The translations under genes and the position numbers were made by a program. Source: Hypericum androsaemum (taxonomy: Eukaryota > Streptophyta > Magnoliopsida > Malpighiales > Hypericaceae). Taken from it: a DNA stretch of 64,000 bases. The notes below the pieces were generated by a model that was not told the origin of the DNA, made no database searches, and saw nothing but the letters and a program-made list of their open reading frames with translations. Shown here piece by piece: positions 13,594 through 31,910 of the stretch (positions are counted from its first letter, which is position 1; every line of letters starts with the position of its first letter). The stretch is from NCBI GenBank assembly GCA_963995505.1, contig OZ023190.1, forward strand, positions 3,366,516-3,430,515, written 5' to 3'.

Positions 13594-16500
13594 TTACAGC
13601 TCCAGTCTGTAAGCTTTAATTACAAGGACTATAAAGTTGGAATCAAAATTTAGCTGATATTGTCCAATTGGAACAACAATTGGAGCTGGTGGTATAGATT
13701 TGAGCTTTGGTGAGCAGGTCCAGCCATCTTCCTTGTCGTATGTCACACTGAAGAATTTGGGGGCCCACGTCTCTCCTTTGTGGGCCCTCTCCTTGGCCAC
13801 TTCTCTCTGAATTTTCTCAATCTCTCTCTTTGCTTCGCTTGCGCTGTCCCAGTCGTTGTTTAAGATGCCCATGCTCACTTCACTCCACACCACAGCCGAT
13901 TCACTTGGCCAAATTCGCTATCAAAATAAACCCAACATCACACATTAATTTGGGCCTATGAGAGAATTTACTTGATGGAAATTTGAAGAGGGTTCTTTTC
14001 GTTTGATTTGTGGAAGATTGAATTTTTTTAAAGAAATCAAGGGACAAAGTAAATAAACGTGTACTACGGATAAACAAACACCCTTAAGGTCATAAAGGTA
14101 AACATCAGAACACAAAACAAAAACAAGACATACTCGAAAGAACACTATAAGATAGACAAAGCAGACATTATCTAGTAACTTTGGCGTAGCCCTTGATGTA
14201 ACTTTCTCTCGTGAATTTGTTTTTGAAATAATAATACGTTACTTATTATAATAAAAAAACAGAAAGTATCAGCCAGAGATTTTCCTTCTATTTAAATATG
14301 TTGAATCTGCACCTCCTAGTCGCGATCAAGGATCTCTCTCGCACGACAAATGAGATTAGCCAACATGTGTCTACGAGATATATTATATTATATATATTTA
14401 ATTATCGAAAAAAAAGGTGGCGTGTGAATTTTGAATTTTTAGTAATCAGAGTTCAATCTTAAGGATAAGAACGGGGACGTTAGGGAAGTACCTGAAGATC
14501 CTTAACAATAGGAGCTTTTAGACCTTCAATTACTTCTTTGGCATCGTATATTACTGTCTCCTTCCCCGATTCAACGTCCTTGGCAGATACAATTCTGTGT
14601 TAAAAGGTGAGATTTTTCGGGTGGATAAATGTAAAATATTATTTAATTAAAGGAAACCTGTATAAAATGTATATAATCGCTAGAAATTGTCTCAAAATTT
14701 TAATTGGGTTAGAATCGTACTTTCTGTGGTATGATATGTTAGGTTTGTTTCCTATATATAGAAGAATAGGTTTTATTTGATTGATATCTTAAATTTATGA
14801 GATCGATTAATTTATGTTCAAGTTAATAGGAGTAAAACTCTCTCAATAAACTATCTCGACTATGTGAATATAGATGCCTGAACCGATATCTATGTGCTAT
14901 ATTCATCTCTACAAACCAACAAAAGTCTTTTTTGCCATGTTTTGAAAATTTCTAGGAGATTATTGAGCCTAAAATTATTCAAGATTAAACTCGTTTAAGC
15001 TATTGATAGTACTATCAAATCATATAACATTTTCCGGGTATTAGTAGAAGAGGAAAGCAAATATGTACCCGTTCCACTGGCCATTGACTTCAAGAATTGT
15101 CCTCGAAGACTGGTAAATCTTTCCTCTGACCAAATGTGGCTGTCCTCTCCCAAGGAAGGAGGTGGTGGAGTAGCACAAATCGGCTTCAAACCCACTCTCC
15201 TCGCACCTAACTTTAACGTTTCCAACCCAATCCACCCCCGGCGGGATCAATCTTATCGACAGATTTGGTGAATTAGTAACGTAAGTTTCTTCATGGTTTA
15301 AGAGCTTCAGCTCCCTCTTTCCCTGCACTTCTGCTTCCACCTTGGTACCTGAAAATAAATAATCTAAGTTCAAGTTGGGTCGGGTATTATTTTATGGTTA
15401 ATTTATTGAACGATAAAAATTTGGTCAAAAATATATTGTATTCGGCCATCTATCAGAACAACTAATTGATCAAAAATAATATGAGCAATTAGGATCTCAT
15501 CAGTATTAAATCTTTGTTAGAAGTTTTTTTCTTGATAAGTGCTTTGTTAGAAGAGTTTTTTTCATCATTAAAAATCATATCTTACTCAAATCTTAATTAG
15601 TTAGGCTACTCAGCTATTCAAACCGAAAAAAACTTATCTAACCAATAACAATTTCCTCAATTGTAAAAGAAAAATATATAAGTTCATATTGAGCGAAAGG
15701 AGAAGAGAAGAAATCAAGTACAATCAACGCTCTGTTAAAAAAAGTACAATAAGCATCAGACTAGAATAAATGTGAAAGCACTCTTTCAACCTTAGAATTA
15801 ATAAAGTAGATGAACGGTTGAATACTTCCTCGCCAGTTTTTGCGGTTGTGTGATAAATTGACTGTGTACTTAATAATTAATATGAATAAATATTCGAATC
15901 AACTCGTAAAAAAAATCGAATTTAACCAATAAATTTTAAGTCCAATTTATTGACGCAAAAATATTGCATATTTATTGTGAGAGCTTTTTAGTTCTAGGTT
16001 ACTCAAATTTGAATTTGCTATCCACTTGATTTAATGTTGATCCAATGAAGGGTGGCTTCAACCAAAGAAACTTAATATATTTTTCTCTGATAATAGTAAT
16101 CTCTCGTTTTTTGGTAAATATCAAATAATAACAATAATTTATGGTTGGTAGAAAAATAATTAAGTTTGTACCATAAAATTTGGGGGCCGGATGGTGGCAC
16201 CAAGTCATCTCTATCTTTTCTTCATCATCGGTGGCGTGGAGAGCTGACACGGGTGGATGATGCGAAACCTACAGCAACACGTATCAATCAAAATTAAAAT
16301 AAAAAATTAGAGTTATTTGCGTTTCATTTTACATTATTAATTTAATCTATGTTGCATATTATTGTACTAATTTGAAGAAAAAAGGACCGACTCGACACTG
16401 ATAAAATTAGTAATGTAAAATGACATGCAGATAAAATTAACTTCGGGTCGTCTACCTGTTCGAGTAGAACATTGAGGGTACCCCTGGAAACATGGTGGGT

Positions 16501-19500
16501 CTCCCCAAGAACTGGATTGAAAGGGGCGATCCCAAATATAGCAGGCCTCGTAGTGGAAATGCTCCAAGCCACCACACGAGTGAACCTCTCAAGTGGAGTG
16601 CGGCCATTGTTGCATCTGCTTAGAATGTCTTGGCTTACGCAGTACACAGTTTCTCCAAAACATTGCAGGTACGATTTTGGGAAGTTGAACGAAGCTGGGC
16701 ACTGAAGTTCATCGCAAATTAGGAAAAATAAGGAACGTTAGTTTGTTTGATGGCAGGCCGACGTTAAATGTTACTCACTACATTGGATTGAGAATTTTTC
16801 ACATGATGGGTTACTTTTAGTTATAGGAAAGGTTGGTATGAATGTTATATATGATCGATGTTTTAAAAAATGCGGTCCGACCAAATTCGAGACCTAGAGA
16901 AAATTAGGTCACCCCAAAACTCGGATGGTAATCCAATAGGTGGTCAGTACGGTCCGATCACACGTCAACAATCGAATTAGGTTGATTGGTTCATCGGATT
17001 GGATTGCTGATCTAGACAAATGACCAGTTTTTTTTGAAAAAAATAATTTATAGAGCTTTGAAGACAGTTGTCGGGCGGAAGATTTCAAAGCGGATTATCC
17101 ATTCATTAGATTGAGATGATCACCAAGATTTTGTGATCCGTTGCGGAACTTATTATAATTCCAATCTTATATCTTGAAGAGGACTCGAACTTCTATGCTC
17201 TTTAGCACGAGATTTTGTTAGATTGAATTAAAATTTTAAAACTTAATGCTAATTTTGCAACAAACTTATATGATATTTAGAATTAATCAGTATTGTATTA
17301 CTAAAAAATAATTAATAATATCTTATTCAAAAGATCCTAGGCAGATCGGGACAGGAAGACCGGTTTGTTTAAAGCATTGAATATGATCGGTGGCGTAGTG
17401 TTTTTTTTTTAGAAACGTGGCGTAGTGATTTGGCCTCACTTGAATCACAAATTAAGTACAGAGAGTTTCTGGTTTTTTAAATATGGTCCACACTAATTTT
17501 AATACTGGACTTCATTAGATTTGTAGTTGCATAAGATATTTTATTTTTTTTAATTAAGTCATAAAATCTAGGTTATATTTTAGTACTGTACAATATGTTC
17601 AGTGTCTGGAATATACAATTTAAAATTATATAGTTATATGAAAAAAATTGATAAATAAAGTTATAAAATCGATACAATTTTCAAAGCCACTAGGTATAAA
17701 TCTATTTCCTTATTTATTAATTTATCAATTCCATAAAAAAATATTTATTTATAATGTGGCCCAACTAAACATATTATATTTATACCGACAAGCAATAACA
17801 AGTAATTACATTTGATATTGGTTATATTGCCTACGAATTTCTAACGACATTAATCTCCTACGAATATACGGTAGAAAAAAATTTATCATATAAACATATG
17901 CATAATGATAAAGTTTATCTATATCCTAATGTGAGCATGCAACAAAACTCCCTCTGTTAGGCCAAAGAGTATGTAATCTAACAGTATAAGACATAAATTT
18001 TAAGAGATTCATGATCAAATCTCAATAAATATAATGGTATAAAAATTTATCTTTAAAAAAAAACTAGTCGACTGGCCCAGCTTGCAACATATTCCTAGTT
18101 AGGTTTGAATGCGAAAAAGACACGACACTTCCGGAAACCTACGCCCCTATATCCCCCCATGTGCAATAATTATACCAAAAAGTAAGACTGGTAGATTCAA
18201 ATATTTTCCTTTAAATAAATTTCGTGATCAATTCTAAATACGATAGATTAAAATGTTGGAAATTGGTTTGGACTTGCCTGGAAGGTGGTGAGATCTGAAC
18301 CAGGGCGGACATTCTTAAATAGGCTCAGAAGGCGTTGAACGATGTTAGGCGCCTTGTATTCACCTTCCGGATCGCCTTCCAGCAACAATGGCTTCGTCAG
18401 CACTACTTGCTCTCGGTTTTTCTTTATCTGCATGTACAATGTAACGGGATTACGTACGGAAAAATAATAGTCACAAGATCAATCGACTCTGATATAATAT
18501 TATATTTAAACTAAAATTTTAAAATAATGTCTAAAGATTTAATCCAAATATAATTAAATAAATTTAAGTTTATTATCAATTGAACCAATCCATAATATAT
18601 ACACCATTTTGAAACTTGTTGTTGGTGTAATATTTATGAACAGGACCGAAAGAGTCGTCACCATTTGGGACAGAGTCTAACCAGCTAGAAGGACTACCAA
18701 CTTTAATCCATGATTCAGAGAATTCCACGTAGGATAACTCACAATAAATTATTTTAATTAAAAAAACTGAATTTCAATTTTTAAATATAAATATATTGAT
18801 AAAATTCAGTAAAAAACAACTTTGTTAAAAATTAGAAAGGTAAATTTTGTATTTCATGATTTGACTCTGTTCGAATCAAAATTAATCGATAATTTATATA
18901 TCTGGATATTAGATAATTTAAAAAAATGTCACATTTTACTTAGGGATTAGGTGGTCAAACAAGGAGAACAATTTCTACCAAAAAAAGAACAATGAAAATA
19001 AAAACAGAGTATTCCATGACCCTTTTAAATCTCAATGGGAACTAAGAAGACCGAACGAATTAATTTCGTTGCAGGGGTTTGATTATATCAATGCTTTATG
19101 CCGCCGGCTTTATATATAAAAAAATATAAGGTCACTTTATGAAAAGCAACAAAACGTTGAATTAATAAAATATTTTACCCAAACTAAGCCAAAAGAAATC
19201 TTAAAAGGCGAGAGCCTATGACAACAAAAGCAGGAAATCAATAAAGATCATGTAGATAAAACAGTAATATGTTATTCTAATTTAATTAAAAAATTTGAGT
19301 TAAGTTTTACTTGACATCAGTGAACCAACAAGTTAGAAGGTTTTATAAAAATAAATATTTAAAATTATTATATTCACAAAAATTTGAATTCAAAATTTTT
19401 TGTTTCGAGATTATATTTATGTTAGAATACAGTAGGAGAAAATATTCTGGGTCTCAAATTTTGATTAACAACTTTACGTGTGTTTAAATATCAATAAAGT

Positions 19501-19995
19501 CCCTCAAAAAAATATCAATAAAGTGATTTGAAAGAAAGAAAAACATGTATGACACACTTTCTTCGAGGTTTCTACCAATTTGGCACTCTCTTAAAAAAAT
19601 TAGGATCTTGCTCGATCGTTTTCATACGAGAAAAGATAGAAAGAACCGACAAAGTGAAGATTCCTTTCCCAACAAGACAACACTTGCCCTAGATAAACTC
19701 CGCCATCTTTCCACCGGAGAGCCGCTTCAGAGGGTTCGAAGAGTTTTTTACAATATATATATTTTTTAATATTTGTAAGGATAAAAATCTCTTGGTATTG
19801 TATAATATAAAATTGGCAGACTACAGTTATTAAAATTATGAGTTCTAATATAAGATATTATGTGCGAAAATATTGTATTCTCAAAACATAGATTTTAAAA
19901 AAATAATGGGTAAAATATTAGAGATTCAGATTATAGTGTCAGTGGAAGTAAATATGCGAAATAAGTGAAGAGAGAGAGAGAGAAAGGCGTACCAT
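13594..19995 (-). CDS. Oxysterol-binding-protein-related protein (ORP4-like)
   Basis: Coding exons in order: 19993-19995 (ATG only), 18278-18427, 16456-16701, 16172-16268, 15069-15348, 14492-14594, 13594-13917. The frame closes to 400 aa. It is a short plant ORP: an ORD lipid-exchange domain without PH domain. The start of the ORD reads NVRPGSDLTTFQ, then NPVLGETHHVSRG, and the diagnostic EQVSHHPP is intact but split by an intron (EQ at 16456, VSHHPP from 16268). The end reads PPAPIVVP, followed by an unusual ~20-residue extension. ORPs move sterols and PI4P between membranes at contact sites. The second intron begins GCAAGT (GC-AG). An alternative start is the ATG at 18437-18439 (MYMQ) without the first intron, but the TATA box at 20091 favours the spliced form. 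Confidence 0.9.
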
Positions 19996-20090
19996 TTTTT
20001 GGGGAGACAGTGCTTGGTTTCTGGAGGACAGGGAAGACTTGTTCCGTGGCAACGTTGGGATGATACACAACAGCGAGGGATGATGATGGG

Positions 20091-20099
20091 TCTTTTATA
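20091..20099 (-). promoter_or_regulatory. TATA box of the ORP gene
   Basis: TATAAAAGA on the minus strand lies about 100 nt upstream of the ATG at 19995. It predicts a start site near 20065 and a leader of about 70 nt, ending in CAAAAAATG immediately followed by a splice donor. Confidence 0.65.
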
Positions 20100-20554
20100 G
20101 GTAAAATATTTGTTTGTCGGTACACGAGGAGGAAATACAAATTCCGAATTCCGCCCTTTAGCAACCCACTCTCCTCGTGTCATTTTTTATTTTCGTAATA
20201 TTTAAATTTAAAATTTTAGTGAATTCAAGTTATTCTTTTTTTTTGGTAAATAGATTTTTATTTCACCGGTATAATATTAGACATGTCTACACTAAAAAAA
20301 TCCCACTCTCCTCCCACCCAGAGTGTCAATCCATCGTAAAAGTACCATGTTGCTACGCTCAAAACTTGGTCAAAACTTTTTTTTTAAGAGTAACTTGGTC
20401 AAAGGGAAATTTATGACACGGAAAAAGAGTACCTAAATATTGCAGCATTACACATTCAACACCTCCGAAATTAAAAAAAACCCATAAAACCCAAGCCCGC
20501 CCAAACTTAATCCAAGACCCAAACTTAATCCAAGTCACTCTTTGATTGTTAAAA

Positions 20555-21064
20555 GGGATAAGTACACTTAAGTACCCTGTAGTTTAACACTTTTTAAGAT
20601 AAGGTCATGTGGTTTTTTCCGTCCAAAATCAGTCCTTGTGGTTTGTTTTCTCGGACATTTTCGAGTCCCGGGCAGATGCCCGGCCACATGGGCGCCACGT
20701 CGCCAAAATGACGCCGTTTATTGTCTTACGTGGACATTTTTATTTGTTGCTTATGTGGCATATGACAAATTACCACATCAGTCCCAAATTCGAAATAAAA
20801 AATTTCTTTAAAAAAATCCCACCAGCTGGTGAACTTTTCTTTAAAATTTCGAATTGTTTTTCCATGTCGATTTTTTAAAAGAAATTTTTACCTAAAAGAA
20901 ATTTCTTTTCGAATTGTTTTTCCATGTCGAACATCTGCCCGAGCTGCCCGAGACTCGAAAACGTCTGAGAAAACAAACCACAAGGACTGATTTTGGACAA
21001 AAAAAATCACATGGTCATATCTTGAAAAGTGCTAAACTACAGGATACTTAAGTGTACTTATCCC
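20555..21064. mobile_element. Mutator-like MITE with 9-bp target duplication
   Basis: Ends are GGGATAAGTACACTTAAGTA and its inverted match, with arms of roughly 140 bp. The 9-bp sequence TTGTTAAAA flanks it perfectly (20546-20554 and 21065-21073), the size typical of Mutator-like elements. The core carries GGGCAGATGCCCGGCCACATG-like GC patches and no coding domain. It landed at the terminus of the TRIM just to its right. Confidence 0.85.
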
Positions 21065-21065
21065 T

Positions 21066-21401
21066 TGTTAAAATCTTCATATCCAACTCAAAACCTTAAG
21101 GCAATGGATTGATGAATTTTCCACACTTATAAACTTGTCCCTCACACTTGTACTAAGTGATGTGGGATTCTCAACATGCCCCTCAAACGAATCCCATTGG
21201 GTAGAAGATTGAACGGACTTTGACTTCATCAACGTGTGAGAAATGGAGGTCGTGCGAGCACACCAATGGGCACGAGATCAACCCGCTCTGATACTATGTT
21301 CTCCATATACAATCCATAACTTTTACACAACGAGTCGATAAATTTTTCACACTTATAAACTTGCCCCCATACTTGCACAAAACGACGTGAGATTCTCAAC
21401 A
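21066..21401 (-). mobile_element. TRIM (miniature LTR retrotransposon), minus orientation
   Basis: Two related terminal repeats in the same orientation begin TGTTGAGAATC on the minus strand: the 5' LTR at 21297-21401 (about 105 bp) and the 3' LTR at 21066-21176 (about 110 bp). Shared blocks include GACAAGTTTATAAGTGTG. Directly after the 5' LTR is TAGTATCAGAGCGGG, a primer-binding site for initiator Met tRNA. The interior is only about 120 bp and non-coding, so it must be mobilised in trans. Its outer end was later hit by the MITE at 20555. Confidence 0.75.
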
Positions 21402-22219
21402 CCGATTATACATTTCGTCTTTACTTCTTGTGAATTTTGAATTGACCCCAAATTCTAGACCAATATATTTTTGATACTATCAAATAATTTAAAATGTCAG
21501 AACTCAGAAGATTAGAAATATATTTTAAAAGGTTAAATAGTAAATACTCATTTCTCTTGTTTGGTAAAATTGTTTATCAGAACATTCTAAAAAAAAGAAC
21601 ATGCCATAATTATGTAGTTCCTCAATTTTTCTAAAAACGAAGTTATTAGCCCACGATTGCACGCCAGTCAATTTATAATTACAGTATAATCATAGTTTAA
21701 CAAAATTAAAAATAAACACAAAAAATGGGTAGCTCCTTTGTCTTCTTTCTGTCTCTTCTCTCTCTTACTTTTGTAGCCAAAATAATGGTTCTAAATTTTG
21801 GATTACATATGAAAATTATAACAAATTGAACCCAATAGACAACCAAAAATTGGATTTTGAGGAGGAACAATACGAAATATGTTCCAAGACATGTATTTCT
21901 TTTTATTTTATTCTTTGCGTAAAATACACATCAGCACAATATGGTCCAGAATTCCACGTCATCAGCGCCACGTCACGATATTTTAACGGTGCTAGAACCG
22001 ATGGTACTAAAGTGCGTAACGGAGAAAACACGGGTTACTAATCTGGTAATTTTTCCTAATTTAGGTATATTCGTATGGTCTTCAAAGGACTCGGAAATTT
22101 CCAATTTTAATATAATCAAAACCCTAGCTCTAGCGATTCTCCCCCAAAAGGTCTCGAATCAATTGGTTTTAGGGTTTCAGATTCTCTCTTCTTCCTCGTT
22201 CTAGTTCGTTCAGGGCAGA
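21402..22219. other. Spacer and promoter region of YJU2
   Basis: No gene. Close to the YJU2 start the DNA has two telo-box-like motifs, AAACCCTAG near 22120 and a TTAGGGTTT block near 22170. These are common in promoters of plant housekeeping and RNA-processing genes. No TATA box is evident. Confidence 0.5.
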
Positions 22220-24969
22220 ATGGGAGAGCGTAAGGTGCTGAACAAGTACTACCCGCCGGACTTCGATCCGGCGAAGCTTCCCCGGGCCCGGAGGCCGAAG
22301 AACCAGCAGATAAAGGTGCGGATGATGCTTCCGATGAGCATCCGTTGCAACACGTGCGGGAATTACATCTACAAGGGCACCAAGTTCAACTCCCGCAAGG
22401 AGGACGCCGTCGGTGAGACCTACCTCGGGATCCAGATCTTCCGGTTTTACTTCAAGTGTACCCGATGCTCCGCCGAGATCGCGATGAAGACCGACCCTCA
22501 GAACTCCGATTACACCGTCGAGAGTGGCGCCACCCGCAACTTCGAGCCCTGGCGCGCCGAGGACGAGCAGGTCGATGCCGCCAGCCGTATCCGCGAGGCC
22601 GAGGAGATGGGAGATGCCATGAAGTCGCTCGAGAACAGGGCGCTCGACTCCAAGCACGAGATGGACATCATTGCCGCTCTCGACGAGATGAAATCTATGA
22701 GGGTAAATAATACTGAATGAATGCCGCTCGTCGAGTATGGGTTGTTTTGAATGCTGTGTTCTAATGGACATTGTTTGTTTGGTTGCAGTCTAGGCACGCA
22801 ACTGTTAGCATGGACGCAATGCTCCAGGCGTTGCAGCGAACCGAGTCTGAGAAGGTTTGATTTCTGCTCCCTGATGAATGTGTCTTGTTGGATCCTTGTT
22901 TAGTGTAGGTTTGGTTATTTCATGACTTGTGTACTGGCGTAGGTTTCTGAATATAACAATGATTTTCTTGTAAACTTGTGTCCTATACGCACGTCAACAA
23001 GCTCGTGGCTACCTCTTTCGCCGAAATCTATCAGTAGACAGATGGTCTTTTCTTTAATCACGCATCGTGTTCGAATTTAGTAAATTAATTGGTTGTTCAT
23101 GGTTTTGAGGAGGTCTAATTCTTTTGTTTGAAACCTCGCTGTTCTTTTATTTATGCTTTCTAGCAGGAGTCAATCCTATTGTTCTGCTAGTTTTTCAGAA
23201 TACTTTATGCTAATTACTGACTTCTTTTTTTTTTTTTGCTGACAGGAGAAGAAAATAGAAGAAGAAGACGAAGCTCTTATAAAGTCATTATTTCAAGTTA
23301 GTCATTGTTCCTTTCCTTATAGTGTTTTAAATATTTCCTTTCTTCTTTTTCTCTGCTATCCCTTATTTGAATAAAGAAGATTGTTAATCATCATTTTCCT
23401 TGCCATTCCTAACGCATACTTTTTTGTGTCAAACTTTAAACCAGATGCCGAAAGAACTAGTTCGAAGGATCAACGATGAGGATTCTGACGAGGACGAAGA
23501 TAGGAGTCCAAAGGTATGATAATCTTGCAAACAGATTCGTTGATGTTAGTTTCTTTTATGTGGTTCCATGTGTGAACTCCTTTTTGTAATTTGTTCCTCC
23601 ATTCCCACGCTGAAGAAAAAACATATCATTCTCTTATCAAGCAGACCTATCTCAAGATGTTCTTTGGAAAACTCTAGACCTTTGCTCTTCTTTCGTGTTA
23701 GCATTTACCTAGTTGCAATAGTCGTACTTGATTGCATTTCTGGTTATATCTGAAATTAATTTTTAGGAATAAAACTGCGCATGAATCTTGCTGAAGGTCC
23801 AATGGTTCCTAGAGCTACTGAATTTATTGACCCATCCGGCTCTCAGTATTTTATATCTAGTTTTTAAAATCATCATGGGTTTGCTTTAGTATGAGGTCTG
23901 ATTCTCATTTATTACCACCAATGTTGAATGAGACACAAATAGGTAAGAGGAAGTAAGACACGAGTAATTGAGCGGCTTGAGAATCAGTTTTAGGTTTGAG
24001 CTACTGACTCCCGCATTGGTATCTTTGAACTCTAATATAATTGCTTCTTTGTAATTTTTTCGTAACCTAGGGATGTAGATAATGCCCATTTCTTTCTATT
24101 CTTTGTCTCAGGCATGTGGCAAAATATTTTAGCTGTTTCTCCCTGCATTATCTTTTTCGTGACTGAATCTACTTTCCTATATAAAACTGACATCCTTTGA
24201 TAATGGAATCACAAAACATTATCAGATGAATTTACTGGCTGACTTGTTCTTTTTTACTTGAAGTTTTTCAATCCCTTTTCCTTGTTGGGTTGCCTGATAC
24301 TTGCAAACCTCATTTATGTTTGCTGCATATGTCAATGTCGTGCGAGGATTCATTTTAAGTTATTTAGTTTGGGAAAGTTGCTACGGTAGACGATGTTTAT
24401 TTGAATATAGTATGTTTGCTAAACTATCTTTGGTGTTTCATGAATTGCAGAGGAGAAAGAATGCCGAAGAACCTTCAAGTACGAGTACAGCAACAGATTT
24501 GTTATTAGGGGATGGCTCATTAGACAACAAAGGTAATTTGTCCATTTTTTACTCTTTCACTGGGTGGAGTTTAGAAATTACCAGTATACTCGAGAATTTG
24601 CTCCAAATATGATATATCTTTTAGACGGGAATTTGTTCAAAGGAAATAAATTATACAGCACTATTTGTCTGTCTGTAGTTTAGCTTTAATGTTTTGAATA
24701 ACAAAGAAAATGGTTTTTGCCGTGACTTGTCTTATTTGACTGTTCTCTCTTTGTTCTGAGCAGACAATTCGAGTGATTTGAGAGCACAGAAGGATGGGCT
24801 GACAACTTCTAAACCTCCCTTGGTGAAAATATCCGTCGTTAAGAAACCAGTGGAGATTGCCAAGAAGGCAGTCGAATCATCTGAAGTAGTCCCAAACAAC
24901 AGCAAGCCAAATGCTAGTCTTGCTCTGCAATCCTTGTTCCAGAACTACGACAGTGATGATGATGATTAG
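22220..24969 (+). CDS. YJU2: Splicing factor YJU2 (CWC16/CCDC94 family)
   Basis: Six exons: 22220-22702, 22789-22854, 23246-23296, 23445-23513, 24451-24532, 24764-24969, giving 318 aa with GT-AG borders throughout. The N-terminal block MGERKVLNKYYPPDFDP is characteristic of YJU2. A C4 zinc site is formed by C43-X2-C46 and C80-X2-C83, spanning YKGTKFNSRKEDAVGETYLG. It is followed by a charged helical region and an acidic tail ending NYDSDDDD. YJU2 joins the spliceosome at the branching stage and promotes the first catalytic step with Prp2, in the nucleus. The first exon is clearly more GC-rich than the introns. The downstream half has low conservation in this family, so exon 5 is the least certain. 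Confidence 0.95.
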
Positions 24970-25863
24970 ATTGCATCGTGAGGTAGAATTAGTTCTCACC
25001 CGAATTACCGTTCATTGTCTGAGGTTGATGGAAGGCTTTCTGTAAGCAACCTGAACTTTGTCAATCCTTGAGAATCTGCCTTCTGTTCTGCATGAGCCAC
25101 ACAAGTTTATCCATGAGATGTTTGTTCATTGGTTGCTTCAGCTTAGCAATTATCATCAGTAGCAAATGGGTTTATTTTATACCAACTTCTGCTTTTAGAT
25201 TTGGCTTCAGACATGGGGAACCTCTTGTGATAAGAACAAATGGGTAGGTTAGAAGAGGTAAATTGAGAATGAAGGTGAGATTTCGAGGTTGGACGTAAAA
25301 ATTCTATCTATACATCGGATTATCCGAGGTAGATTTTAAATCTTTACTTGAAGGAGATATTTCAGTTCGCCAGGTTCTCTCTTGTCTGCCCATGGATTCA
25401 GCAACAGTTTGAAAGGTTGACCTATTCGGGAATCTTTAGATCTACGCTTGATTGCAACTCCCCGAAATATTTTGTCGCTTCCTATGTATTAGTATTCTAC
25501 CTCACGTTGGAAACATGAGTGTTTTATGCCTTGCTTATAAGTTATAATAAAGTCCTACGTAACAATGGTTTGCTTAAGTGAATTAAGCTAAAACAATTAA
25601 CAAGATTATTAGTATGGTGGCAAATAATCATTTTATTGTCGTACTAAACAGAAGCATCTCAAAGCTTGCAACCGGAAGACACTAAAAGCCTCTCCAGAAT
25701 ATTGTTTTATCTTTACAGCTTATCCACTATGCATCTTAAGAACAATATATCTAAACTCATAGATAATAATAATTATAATTATTATTACTATTGCTATTAA
25801 TACAAAGAATATCAGAAAGATATTTTCAGCTTTTAAGCTGATTTTCACTTGCTAGCCGCATCT
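24970..25863. other. Tail-to-tail spacer (3' UTRs of YJU2 and SBT2.5)
   Basis: No independent gene is visible. The first few hundred bases follow the YJU2 stop codon and the last ~200 bases the SBT2.5 stop on the other strand, so both 3' UTRs lie here. An AT-rich ATAATAATAATTATAATTAT stretch occurs near 25765. Confidence 0.5.
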
Positions 25864-31058
<5,195 letters not shown>

Positions 31059-31910
31059 TACTCCTAGAGCTGATCCAACCGACGCGACGATCTGCTCAAA
31101 GATTAACACATACCCAGAAAATGAAACTCCAAAAACTACTACAAAGACTGAGACTTTATGATCAAACACTAAACTTGGTCTGAAAAAGATTGAACTTTGG
31201 ACACATGAACTGACAGCTACACAGTAAAAATTACCAGTGGATGAAAATGGTGGATCAGACAAAGAGTGAGCTTCCTACTGAGTTTAGCCTAGCTCACTTG
31301 CTTGCTCACACTTTTGAGTAGCAAAGAAGCAAATGAGGCAATCTGCACAAGAACCAAGAAGAGTGTAAAGACTTGAACTTTACCAAAAGAACAAAAAAAC
31401 ATATGAAAAAAGAATTATAAAGTGCAATCTATCTCAAGCATTATAACTCCAAATCCAAGCAAAGTGAGATCCAGTTCCAATAACAGTTGGAAATAGTCAA
31501 CAATAAGCAGCCAAAGAAGAGCAAAGATCCAACCTTTTCCAATGCTCTTTTTTTTTTCTCCTATGTGGGTTAGTTCTAGTTCCTTACATAAAAGGTGAGG
31601 TGAGCTTCAATAAATATATAAAAATACTACAAGGTGAAGGATGTTGGTGTTTTTGCTCTAATGGGTGGTGGTGATCTTTATTCCAATCTTTAGCTTCCCT
31701 TTCAAAATGGGGTGAGTCAGTTCAGTTGGCTTTATAGAGCAGAGAAATTTAGAGGAAATAATGAAATGGCAACAGCTTAATTAAGGAGGGAAGCATCAAA
31801 ATGAAAGATTATATCATTCATGGTGATGAGAGAGAGAGAGAGAGATTTGTATTGAGTGAGTGTTTAGAGTAGAGTAGAGTAGAGTAGAGTAGAGTAGGGA
31901 GTGAGTTGGT
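31059..31910 (-). promoter_or_regulatory. SBT2.5 leader and promoter
   Basis: On the minus strand a TATAAA (31731-31736, within CTCTATAAAGCC) suggests a start near 31700. An acceptor ttgagcag at about 31094 lies 36 nt before the ATG, so the leader probably contains an intron; the donor was not located. Upstream are (GA)n at about 31827-31845 and about six copies of AGAGT at 31865-31897. Confidence 0.5.

Noticed and set aside
22169..22771. 200-codon minus-strand ORF over YJU2 exon 1
   Set aside because: Shadow of the GC-rich YJU2 exon; no recognised domain.
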